DNA of 64,000 bases from Gelidibacter maritimus (lineage in GTDB: Bacteria; Bacteroidota; Bacteroidia; Flavobacteriales; Flavobacteriaceae), in contig NZ_JACGLT010000004.1 in the NCBI RefSeq assembly GCF_014062315.1, positions 1 to 64,000 on the forward strand, given 5' to 3'. Shown here piece by piece: positions 8,704 to 16,645 of this stretch. The number at the start of each line of letters is the position of its first letter. Positions within the stretch are counted from its first letter, which is position 1. The notes under the pieces were generated by a model. It made no database searches. It saw only the letters and a program-made list of their open reading frames with translations, and had not been told where the DNA came from. The position numbers were made by a program, and so were the translations under genes.

Positions 8704-11286
8704 TTAATTGGCTTCCCGAACGTTGGCTTCTGAATCATATTGTAAAATGTAAATACCCTCATTGCTAAAACCCCCTAAATTGTTTTTTTCATAATCGAAT
8801 TTCAGCTGCGTGTATTCGGTGATATCTCGTTCAGCAGAATTTTCAAAGGTTTGCTTTTGGAGCAGTCTTAACAAGCTGTCAAATGTAATATCAAATCCTA
8901 ACATAACATTTGCCGAAGGCAGTAAATTATATTTTTTTTGATATGCACTTAAAAATTGTTTTGAACTTGCGGTTGATTTGGCAGGAATTAGCGACGGGAA
9001 AACCATATTTAAGATGCGGAATCTTTTTTCGGATACATGACCATCTTCTGGGATTAATGCCGATTCCAATACGGCCAACTGAATATTGAAGTTGGAAAGT
9101 TCGCTTAAAAGAGTGTTGGTGGCATTTAAAAAGACACTGGTTCTTTCGCTGTCAATAACCACAACATTACGTTGGTCTTTTTTAAGACTGGCAATCAATT
9201 CGTTTTCACTAAAGGAACCGTTTTTTTTGATGCTGACAAATTCTGCGCTTGGTGCGTGTTCAGAAATAAAAGCCTTGCTTTCGGCACGGTTGGCGTCGTT
9301 AAGCACAACAATATGGGCACCTTTTGAAAGGATATAATCAAGGGTCTTTTTTCGTTGGAAATCCACCGAAGGCACAGCGCTATACAAATTGTTTGCGGTG
9401 CTTTTTGAAGCTATCGGTGATGCGCTGATGACAGGAGTCTTGCTTTCGGCCGTAAACGCGGCTACATCTTCTTCCACAGTGTCATAAAACGGTAGGATGA
9501 TGGCATCATAGTTGGTAACTCGGCCTTCTTCAAGCAACGGCATAATTTTAGAGGTCCGCAGGTTGCTTTGTGCTTCAATAATATCAACGTTTAAAGAAAG
9601 ATACATTTTTTTGATGGAGTCAAAAGCAATATTGGCACCTTTATAAAACTCCAAATGAACCCGTTTAAAATCATCGGAAACGTCCTTAAAGTTGTCATTG
9701 TTCCCATCAAGGCTTTGATATTCCGCTTGTGAAAATGGAAGAATAAAGAGCAATCGCTTTAGTTGGGAAGTGTTTGCAGTGGTGCTTAAATCGACAGGAA
9801 CCGAGAAGTCCCGCGGCACCTTTGCCGTACTTAAGTTCTCTGAAGGTGGTTCAAAAGACGTCACAGATTTAGGCATTTTGATGACGGTGCCTGCTTGTAC
9901 GGATTCTTTTAATTTCGGATTTAAAATAAGAAAATCGGCAATAGACATGCCCGATTTTGCCGCCAATCCATAAATGGTTTCCTTGGGTTGGATAGTGTAG
10001 GCGATGTATTCCGTGGCTGATATCTCCGATGGTGTGGCTCCGGTGGCGGTTTCGATTTGCTTATCTGAAGTGGTTACCGCTGGTTGTGATTCTTGTTTCT
10101 GAGTGACCGTTTTTTTTGCTTCTGCCTTCTGGGTTACAACTTTTTTAGGGGGAGTAGGAACGGCTTTCTTTTTATCAGGAGTTTCAACAGTGGTGACCTC
10201 CGGATCTTTAGGTGCGACTTCAGAATCTTTTGTTTCTGTCTTTTCTGCAACGACCACTTCTGGTGTTTTCGATTTGGCCTCCGCTATTTTGGGCTGTGTT
10301 TTCGGCGTATCAATAGTTGTCGCGACTGTTGGCGTCGTTTTCTTTGGCTCTGATTTACCGACTTCTTCTTTTGTTACTGGGGTTTGATCAACAGGATTTG
10401 TGATGCTCTGCTTAACAGGAGCCTGAGCGCTAGACGATGATCCTGAAGCCGATGGCATCGTGATGACATGGCCTATTTCGAGCACATTGGCAATATGAGG
10501 ATTGTTGCGCTCCAATTGGCGGATAGACGTATTAAACCGTCTGGAAAGTATGAATTTTGTATCGCCATTTTTTACAACGTAGCTGACGGTATCACCAGCA
10601 ACACCCAACTGATCACTACTTGGTATCCATAAGGTTTGACCAGCAATTAATCCACGGGACAATATTCTCGAATTGGCGTTCTTTAATTGGTCCACCGTCA
10701 GACCATTGGCATTGGCGATTCGGGCAAACGTTTCACCGGCACGGACCAAATGACGTTTTCCGTCGGGTGCCATACGGGTCGTTTTTGATGAGATTTGCGG
10801 TGAAGTCGGTGTAGCGTGTTCGGGATTAGAACTGCCACTTGATGTTTTTGTCGAGACATACGAAGGCGCAGGATATATTTCCAAAACATCGCCGAGGTTT
10901 AAGCCTTCAATAATCTGTGGATTCTGTGATTCGAGTTGGGTTATGGTCAGGCCAAACCGTTTTGATACGCTGAATTTGGTATCGCCCTTTTTAACGGTAT
11001 AGCTGATTGAAGAGGATGTTACCGATGCTTTTATGGAATCGGAGGCGCTTTCAAGGATTGGTGTTTTTATTTTGCTTTCTGGAATCAGAAGTACGGCGTC
11101 TACATTAATGCCATTAATGATCTCTGGATTCATCTTTTGAAGATCGTAAGGCGTGACGTTGTATTTTTTCGCAATGGAAAACAACGTTTCGCCACTACTC
11201 ACGGTATGCTTTTTAAGGCCTTCTTGAGCAATGCTTGAATAGAAACATAAGAATAATAGCGTAAAACATTGAAAAAGTCGCTTCAT
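8704..11286 (-). CDS. LysM-repeat protein with periplasmic-binding-protein-like C-terminal domain
   Basis: An 860-residue exported protein (signal peptide ending YSSIAQ). It has five LysM domains, at about residues 27-69, 96-138, 179-221, 236-277 and 430-471, with the pattern HTVSSGETLFSIAKKYNVT and similar. Between LysM 4 and 5 is a 130-residue low-complexity linker rich in Lys, Thr, Pro, Glu and Val. From about 505 the C-terminal part resembles a type I periplasmic-binding fold (LLFILPFSQAEYQ, YDAIILPFYDTVEED, TPVISASPIASKS). LysM domains bind peptidoglycan; the role of the C-terminal domain in this family is not established. It is the first gene of the cluster, 38 bases upstream of the adhesin gene, so co-transcription is likely. 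Confidence 0.88.
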   Translation of the reverse strand: MKRLFQCFTLLFLCFYSSIAQEGLKKHTVSSGETLFSIAKKYNVTPYDLQKMNPEIINGINVDAVLLIPESKIKTPILESASDSIKASVTSSSISYTVKKGDTKFSVSKRFGLTITQLESQNPQIIEGLNLGDVLEIYPAPSYVSTKTSSGSSNPEHATPTSPQISSKTTRMAPDGKRHLVRAGETFARIANANGLTVDQLKNANSRILSRGLIAGQTLWIPSSDQLGVAGDTVSYVVKNGDTKFILSRRFNTSIRQLERNNPHIANVLEIGHVITMPSASGSSSSAQAPVKQSITNPVDQTPVTKEEVGKSEPKKTTPTVATTIDTPKTQPKIAEAKSKTPEVVVAEKTETKDSEVAPKDPEVTTVETPDKKKAVPTPPKKVVTQKAEAKKTVTQKQESQPAVTTSDKQIETATGATPSEISATEYIAYTIQPKETIYGLAAKSGMSIADFLILNPKLKESVQAGTVIKMPKSVTSFEPPSENLSTAKVPRDFSVPVDLSTTANTSQLKRLLFILPFSQAEYQSLDGNNDNFKDVSDDFKRVHLEFYKGANIAFDSIKKMYLSLNVDIIEAQSNLRTSKIMPLLEEGRVTNYDAIILPFYDTVEEDVAAFTAESKTPVISASPIASKSTANNLYSAVPSVDFQRKKTLDYILSKGAHIVVLNDANRAESKAFISEHAPSAEFVSIKKNGSFSENELIASLKKDQRNVVVIDSERTSVFLNATNTLLSELSNFNIQLAVLESALIPEDGHVSEKRFRILNMVFPSLIPAKSTASSKQFLSAYQKKYNLLPSANVMLGFDITFDSLLRLLQKQTFENSAERDITEYTQLKFDYEKNNLGGFSNEGIYILQYDSEANVREAN

Positions 11287-11767
11287 TTTATTCGCTAATG
11301 TTTAAAGGTTAAGTCAAGATCATAATAATTCCGATAAAAATACCAAAAAATCCGTCAAGAGTGCTATTTCATAGTAAAAATATCAATATTTTTTTTAATT
11401 GTAGGAAAAATCGTAGTTTTTATATTATGGGTTTTGGCGTGTGATTTTTGGGTTTTGAATGTTGAATTCCTCAATTAATTCCAAATTATCGGACGCTCAG
11501 AACCTGGTTAAAATAATTGGCTTTTCCTTTTTTATCGCATATCCATATTGGAGCATCAAAATTCCTGTGTCAAAAATGAATGGTTGAGCTATTTTAACTT
11601 CATCGGTGTACGCCCATAAATTCAATTTATTATACAGTCACCTATATTTTTTTGATTTGTTAACATCTTATGCTAAGCTTAGGTTAAAGCCGCTCTATGA
11701 TTTTTGTATGGGTTGTTTTTTTGTTACTTTAAAAACAAATCAAATATTAATCTTAAAACTATATATT
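11287..11767. other. Divergent intergenic region
   Basis: Holds the promoters of the minus-strand LysM gene and the plus-strand PfpI gene. It is AT-rich with long T/A runs (11385-11425). No convincing TAnnTTTG box with a -33 partner, hairpin or ORF was identified. Confidence 0.5.
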
Positions 11768-12328
11768 ATGGAAAACCTAAATAAAAAGACTGTTGCAATT
11801 TTAGCAACCAACGGATTTGAAGAAAGTGAATTAACTGAGCCGAAAGCAGCTTTAGAAAAAGCAGGCGCTGAAGTCCATATCGTTTCTGAGAAATCAGGAA
11901 CTATAAAATCTTGGACCGATGGCAATTGGGGATCAGGGTTTAATGTTGACAAAACTTTGGATGAGGTCAATCAGAAGGATTATAATGCCTTGATGCTTCC
12001 AGGTGGCGTGATTAATCCGGATACTTTAAGAAGAAACCCAAAGGCGGTGAATTTCATCAAATCGTTTTTTGAAAATCAGAAACCGGTTGGTGCTATCTGT
12101 CATGGTCCTTGGTTATTAGCTGAAGCTGATGTGCTTAAAGATCGAAAAATCACCTCTTATAGTTCAATAAAAACCGATATGATCAATGCAGGTGCCAATT
12201 GGGTAGATGAAGAAGTGGTTGTGGATGAAGGTCTGGTGACCAGTAGAACACCAAAAGATTTACCAGCGTTTAACGCCAAGTTGGTTGAAGAGGTCTACGA
12301 AGGTAAACACGAAGAACAAACAGCATAA
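11768..12328 (+). CDS. PfpI/DJ-1 family type 1 glutamine amidotransferase-like protein
   Basis: A 186-residue cytoplasmic protein. The frame is open 54 codons further upstream, but the family N-terminus (MENLNKKTVAILATNGFEESEL) fixes the start at 11768. The catalytic elbow is GAICHGPWLLAEA with nucleophile Cys111 and neighbouring His112; the conserved Glu of the active site lies in GFEESEL. The ending TSRTPKDLPAFNAKLVEE is typical of the PfpI/YhbO/GSP18 group, variously described as general-stress proteins, proteases or deglycases. Its exact activity is unresolved for the family. Confidence 0.9.
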   Translation: MENLNKKTVAILATNGFEESELTEPKAALEKAGAEVHIVSEKSGTIKSWTDGNWGSGFNVDKTLDEVNQKDYNALMLPGGVINPDTLRRNPKAVNFIKSFFENQKPVGAICHGPWLLAEADVLKDRKITSYSSIKTDMINAGANWVDEEVVVDEGLVTSRTPKDLPAFNAKLVEEVYEGKHEEQTA

Positions 12329-12471
12329 TACCGATGCATAATACCGTCAATGATTTTAAATGTGGCCATTTGTCACAAATGACCTTTAAATAGTATTTCA
12401 GTGATTGGGTGGCGACATTTGAGATCTCATGGTATTTATGTTCAATTTTTAAAACTTAAAAACAACGAAAA

Positions 12472-12726
12472 ATGGATGAACAAAAAAGCCATGGACCAAG
12501 CATAAAGGATGACGAACGCTACGAAGCTCTAAGGGACGAAGGGTATAGTAAACAAAAGGCTGCCAGGATTGCCAACACCAAGAATCCGGGCAAAAAGGGA
12601 GGCAAGGCCGAAATTTATGAAAATCGAACGCGAAGTGCCCTTTATGAAAAAGCCAAAGAAGTAGGCATCAAGGGCCGTAGTAAAATGAACAAGGACGAAT
12701 TGATCCACGCCCTACGAAATAATTAA
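12472..12726 (+). CDS. Small SAP/Rho-N-like protein
   Basis: An 84-residue basic protein (DDERYEALRDEGYSKQKAARIAN...KNPGKKGGK...). The last ~35 residues (RSALYEKAKEVGIKGRSKMNKDELIHALRNN) match the SAP/Rho N-terminal helix-turn-helix pattern, a small nucleic-acid-binding fold. It follows the PfpI gene by 143 bases and is closed by a strong terminator. Similar small proteins are common in Bacteroidetes and have no assigned function; stress or nucleoid roles would be guesses. Confidence 0.8.
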   Translation: MDEQKSHGPSIKDDERYEALRDEGYSKQKAARIANTKNPGKKGGKAEIYENRTRSALYEKAKEVGIKGRSKMNKDELIHALRNN

Positions 12727-12798
12727 GAGCTTCATAATTAAGAGCTTCTTGGGAATCTATACTGATAGTTCTCGGTTGGAAGTCATTCTTATTTAAAT

Positions 12799-12842
12799 AA
12801 AATACGTCAGACACTGTTAATAGTGTCTGACGTATTTTTTTA
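12799..12842. terminator. Strong bidirectional intrinsic terminator
   Basis: A perfect 17-bp inverted repeat (left arm 12799-12815, right arm 12822-12838) with the 6-base loop GTTAAT. T-runs follow on the plus strand and the A-rich arm mirrors this on the minus strand. It separates the plus-strand PfpI/Rho-N genes from the converging minus-strand genes. Confidence 0.92.
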
Positions 12843-13080
12843 TTCTAAAACCTGGTAAACTATTCCATTAATTTTCTCAAGTCTTACAAATTGGCATCGA
12901 AGGTTTCTTTTGTTGAGGAATGGATACGATTTTCAATCTGTTTTTAGAAGCTTATGGCGCTTTAATTCCTTGTGATTAGTTTGGTAAGCAGATTTTTAGG
13001 ATGGCGAAAAGCACGTAGTTTACATTATGAACCACGGCGAAAAGAGTAAAGGTGTAGATGTTTTAGTGCTGCTTTGACAA
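12843..13080. other. Remaining intergenic stretch after the terminator
   Basis: Together with 12727-12798 this makes 354 bases without a gene. Apart from the terminator I see no ORF, hairpin or promoter that can be supported. Confidence 0.5.
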
Positions 13081-13587
13081 TCAGCGGTGGTGCCGTTTGA
13101 AAGTATGATCTACCGTGTTTAATTCTTCCAACTTTAAATTATAATCGTACTGCAAGTCTTCGTGCAAGCCGTCCACAATTTTCCTGATGGCCAAAATTTG
13201 ACGGTCATAGATATTGTTGAGCGCAATATTTTTAAAAATAGAAGGTTGAAAGTCTTTAAGAACAGCGCAGAAATGAAGCAGTAACTCTACTTCGGTCTCT
13301 TTTTTTAACGAGTATCTGGCAAATTTCTTAAGATTCCTTAGAATTTTCCGGACACTCTTTTTTATATAATAGTAACTGTTGGTGTTGATGTTTTGGAACT
13401 GTTCGTCAATCTCGGTTTTTACCGTTTCAATATAACCCGCTTCGTCATGCGATTCAAATAATAAATAAGTAAGCAGTTCCTTGTTTTCCTTTTTAAATTT
13501 GGAAAGACGCAAACAAAGCTCCAGTAATTCTTCTGGAGAACGGTGTTTTAATTCTTTCCTAATAGTAACAACCGAAACTGCTTTCAT
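13081..13587 (-). CDS. Conserved helical protein of unknown function
   Basis: A 168-residue soluble protein without a signal peptide, almost entirely helical by composition. It starts MKAVSVVTIRKELKHRSPEELLELCLRLSKFKKENKELLTYLLFES and has a basic middle (KKSVRKILRNLKKFARYSLKKETEVELL). The opening 'KELKHRSPEELLELCLRLSKFKKENKELL' pattern reminds me of the DUF6155 group, but I cannot confirm that. It lies 9 bases downstream of doxX on the same strand, so the two may be co-transcribed. Confidence 0.65.
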   Translation of the reverse strand: MKAVSVVTIRKELKHRSPEELLELCLRLSKFKKENKELLTYLLFESHDEAGYIETVKTEIDEQFQNINTNSYYYIKKSVRKILRNLKKFARYSLKKETEVELLLHFCAVLKDFQPSIFKNIALNNIYDRQILAIRKIVDGLHEDLQYDYNLKLEELNTVDHTFKRHHR

Positions 13588-13596
13588 TTAAAACTG

Positions 13597-13971
13597 TTAT
13601 TTTCTGTCCACTGAATATTTTCCAGCACCAGCCAAAGCAATGGCAATGAACCCGATTAAATATAATAAGGCTTTTTCCTTCGTCCCAAAACTGTCTTGGG
13701 CATGTACAATAAAGGCAGCTACAGCCATGGTGGCGATAGCGGGTATGGCTGATATTCTTGTTTTAAATCCGATTAATACCAAAATTGGCGCCACAACCTC
13801 TCCGATGAGCGCTAAAATAAGCGATACCACATTGCCTACACCAAGAGGGTCAGGAAAACCACTGGGATTTTCGAGAAGGATATTTATTTTAGGAACGCCA
13901 TGGGTCAATAACATTCCTGAGAAGCCTACTCTTAAAACAGCAAGCGCCAAATCATTAAATCTAGTTTTCAT
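13597..13971 (-). CDS. DoxX family membrane protein
   Basis: A 124-residue protein with four predicted membrane segments. The family look is clear: LALAVLRVGFSGMLLTHGVPKI at the start, GLVVSLILALIGEVVAPILVLIGF-like second and third segments, a short basic loop (KTRIS) and the end ALLYLIGFIAIALAGAGKYSVDR. DoxX-like proteins are small inner-membrane proteins linked in some species to quinone or thiol redox; the substrate is unknown here. Confidence 0.88.
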   Translation of the reverse strand: MKTRFNDLALAVLRVGFSGMLLTHGVPKINILLENPSGFPDPLGVGNVVSLILALIGEVVAPILVLIGFKTRISAIPAIATMAVAAFIVHAQDSFGTKEKALLYLIGFIAIALAGAGKYSVDRK

Positions 13972-14052
13972 TTACAACTGGGTTAAAAAGGTTAGGGTTA
14001 AATTAGAAATAAAATAAAGTCTTCATTTCCAAAAAAACAAGGTTTTTTAGAA

Positions 14053-16464
14053 TTATCTCAATTTTGGATATTTGTTAGGATTGACTTCATGCATCACAGC
14101 ATAAACACTTTCAAAAATATCTTCTGCTGAAGGTTTTGAGAAATAATCGCCATCTGTGCCATAAGCCGGTCTGTGCGGACGGGCGGTCAAGGTTTTTGGC
14201 TGACTGTCTAAATATTGGTAAGCGTTTTGTTCGTCCAAGATAGCATTGAGAAGATAGGCTGATGCCCCTCCTGGAACATCCTCATCAATGACCATCAGTC
14301 GGTTGGTTTTGGCGACACTTTTTACAATATCATGATTCAAATCCAAAGGCAATAAGGATTGTACATCAATAACTTCGGCGTCAATACCAACTTCCAACAA
14401 TTCTTTGGCGGCTTGTTGAACCAATCGTAGGGTGGAGCCATAGGAAACCAAGGTGATATCAGTTCCATTTTTAAGTGTTTCTACAACACCAACCGGCGTT
14501 TTAAACTCTCCCAAATTCGTTGGTAATTTTTCTTTGAGTCGGTAGCCATTTAAACATTCAACCACCAATGCAGGCTCATCACATTCTAAAAGTGTGTTGT
14601 AAAAGCCAGCGGCTTTTGTCATATTCCGAGGGACTAAAACATGCATGCCTCTTATTAAATTCAAAACACCTCCCAATTGCGATCCGGAATGCCAAATACC
14701 TTCCAATCGGTGGCCTCTCGTTCTTACAATCACAGGGGCTTTTTGCTTGCCTTTGGTCCTATAATGTAATGTGGCAAGATCGTCGCTCATAATCTGAAGT
14801 GCGTATAGGATATAGTCTAAATATTGAATCTCAGCAATTGGGCGTAACCCGCGCATCGCCATTCCGATGCCTTGGCCCAAAATTGTGGCTTCCCGGATGC
14901 CTACATCAGCAACCCTAAGTTCGCCATATTTTTCCTGTAGTCCCTCTAAGCCTTGATTGACATCGCCAATTTTCCCGGCATCCTCACCAAAAATTAGGGC
15001 CTGTGGATATTTATTGAATAAAAAGTCAAAATTATCGCGAAGTACCAATCTGCCATCTACAACCTCTGCCTCCGAATCATAAGTCGGTAGGACTTCCTTA
15101 ATATATTGCGCTGATTTTTTGGAATGGCTATATAAATGGGAGCTGTAATGTGGCTGAATCCGTTTCATATAGGCGTCAATCCAATCATGGAGCATTTGTT
15201 TTTCGGTAGAGGTTTCGGAAATCACATATCGCAAGGATTTTCGAACAGCGGAGGCAATGTCTTTTCTAATGGGATCGGAAACATTGGCCAACTCTGTAAT
15301 CACACGGTCAATAAATACTTTATTAACGCTGGAGTTTGCTAAATTAGTGATTAGTTTAAGGGCTTCTTGCTGTTCCTCCTTTATAGGGTTTTGATAGGCT
15401 TCCCAAGCTAATTTTTTGCCTTCCCGTACTTGTTTTTTGATGTTTTTATCTATGGTATCCAGTTCCAGTTCTGTGGAAATATTGCTGCTAATAATCCAAT
15501 CACGCATTTTACGGATACAATCATTTTCCATCTCCCAATCCAAACGTTCCTTAGTTTTATAACGTTCATGAGAACCAGAAGTGGAATGGCCTTGCGGCTG
15601 GGTCAATTCAACAACATGAATCATGACTGGCACATGTTCTTCTCTCGCTATTTTTGAAGCACGCTGGTAAGTTTCAACCAAAGCCACGTAATCCCAACCT
15701 TTAACCCTCAAGATTTCATAGCCTTTATGAGCATTATCTCGTTGGAAACCTTTTAAGATTTCTGAGATATTTTCTTTGGTCGTTTGGTGCTTGGCATGTA
15801 CGGAGATGCCATATTCATCATCCCAAATGCTAATGACCATAGGAACTTGTAATACGCCAGCGGCATTAATGGTTTCAAAAAATAAACCTTCGCTGGTACT
15901 CGCGTTTCCAATGGTGCCCCAAGCTACTTCATTGCCATTTTTTGAGAATTTTGGGCTGTGGATGCCCTTGACCTTTCTATAAATTTTTGAAGCTTGCGCC
16001 AATCCTAAGAGTCGCGGCATTTGCCCAGCAGTGGGTGAGATGTCCGCACTTGAATTTTTTTGTTCCAACAGATTTTTCCAATCGCCTTTTTCATCCAAAC
16101 TGTGGGTGCCAAAGTGACCGCCCATTTGGCGTCCTGCCGACATTGGATCGTGTTCAATATTTAAATTGCCATAAAGTCCAGCAAAAAACTGTTGAATACT
16201 CAAAGCACCAATGGCCATCATAAAGGTTTGGTCACGGTAATAGCCAGAACGGAAATCGCCGTTTTGAAACACCTTGGCCCATGCCAGTTGTGGGACCTCC
16301 TTACCATCGCCAAAAATTCCAAATTTTGCCTTCCCGGTTAAAACCTCTCTTCGGCCTAATAAACTGCATTCTCTGCTGGTTACAGCAGTTTTGTAGTCTT
16401 GGAGGATTTCATCTTGAAATTCCTCAAAGGATATGTCTTTGGTTGTTTGTGGCGTCGTTTGCAT
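14053..16464 (-). CDS. Fused alpha/beta E1 component of a 2-oxoacid dehydrogenase
   Basis: An 803-residue TPP-dependent enzyme. Residues ~1-430 are E1-alpha-like (RDQTFMMAIGALS, PMSAGRQMGGHFGTHSL, GNASTSEGLFFETINAAG, WDDEYGISV, HSTSGSHERYK). Residues ~460-803 are E1-beta-like (VLRDNFDFLFNKYPQALIFGEDAG, GIREATILGQGIGMAMRGLRPIAEIQYLDY, VIVRTRGHR, a transketolase C-terminal domain with ITLVSYG and EVIDVQSLLPLD). This architecture is usual for Bacteroidetes branched-chain or pyruvate-like E1 enzymes. It would decarboxylate a 2-oxoacid and pass the acyl group to an E2 lipoamide; no E2 or E3 lies in the window. Odd point: the thiamine motif reads G-N (Asn187) where families generally have G-D, and the distal NN is DD (215-216). 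Confidence 0.88.
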   Translation of the reverse strand: MQTTPQTTKDISFEEFQDEILQDYKTAVTSRECSLLGRREVLTGKAKFGIFGDGKEVPQLAWAKVFQNGDFRSGYYRDQTFMMAIGALSIQQFFAGLYGNLNIEHDPMSAGRQMGGHFGTHSLDEKGDWKNLLEQKNSSADISPTAGQMPRLLGLAQASKIYRKVKGIHSPKFSKNGNEVAWGTIGNASTSEGLFFETINAAGVLQVPMVISIWDDEYGISVHAKHQTTKENISEILKGFQRDNAHKGYEILRVKGWDYVALVETYQRASKIAREEHVPVMIHVVELTQPQGHSTSGSHERYKTKERLDWEMENDCIRKMRDWIISSNISTELELDTIDKNIKKQVREGKKLAWEAYQNPIKEEQQEALKLITNLANSSVNKVFIDRVITELANVSDPIRKDIASAVRKSLRYVISETSTEKQMLHDWIDAYMKRIQPHYSSHLYSHSKKSAQYIKEVLPTYDSEAEVVDGRLVLRDNFDFLFNKYPQALIFGEDAGKIGDVNQGLEGLQEKYGELRVADVGIREATILGQGIGMAMRGLRPIAEIQYLDYILYALQIMSDDLATLHYRTKGKQKAPVIVRTRGHRLEGIWHSGSQLGGVLNLIRGMHVLVPRNMTKAAGFYNTLLECDEPALVVECLNGYRLKEKLPTNLGEFKTPVGVVETLKNGTDITLVSYGSTLRLVQQAAKELLEVGIDAEVIDVQSLLPLDLNHDIVKSVAKTNRLMVIDEDVPGGASAYLLNAILDEQNAYQYLDSQPKTLTARPHRPAYGTDGDYFSKPSAEDIFESVYAVMHEVNPNKYPKLR

Positions 16465-16645
16465 ATAGTGCTATTTAGATAGTGCAAAAGTAGTCAAAAT
16501 GGATAGGTTTTGCAATTCAAATGCATTTTCACATACTGTTTTAGCGTTTCATTAACCTACCAATAGGTCATAAGAGACTGTAGGCCAGGCGCTGATAATT
16601 AGGTTGTTAATTCTCTCTGGCTCATATACTCCACAGCTTGCGGAT

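Noticed and set aside
11606-11767. Upstream in-frame extension of the PfpI gene
   Set aside because: The extra 54 residues have no resemblance to the family, whose N-terminus begins at MENLNKKTVAILATNG.
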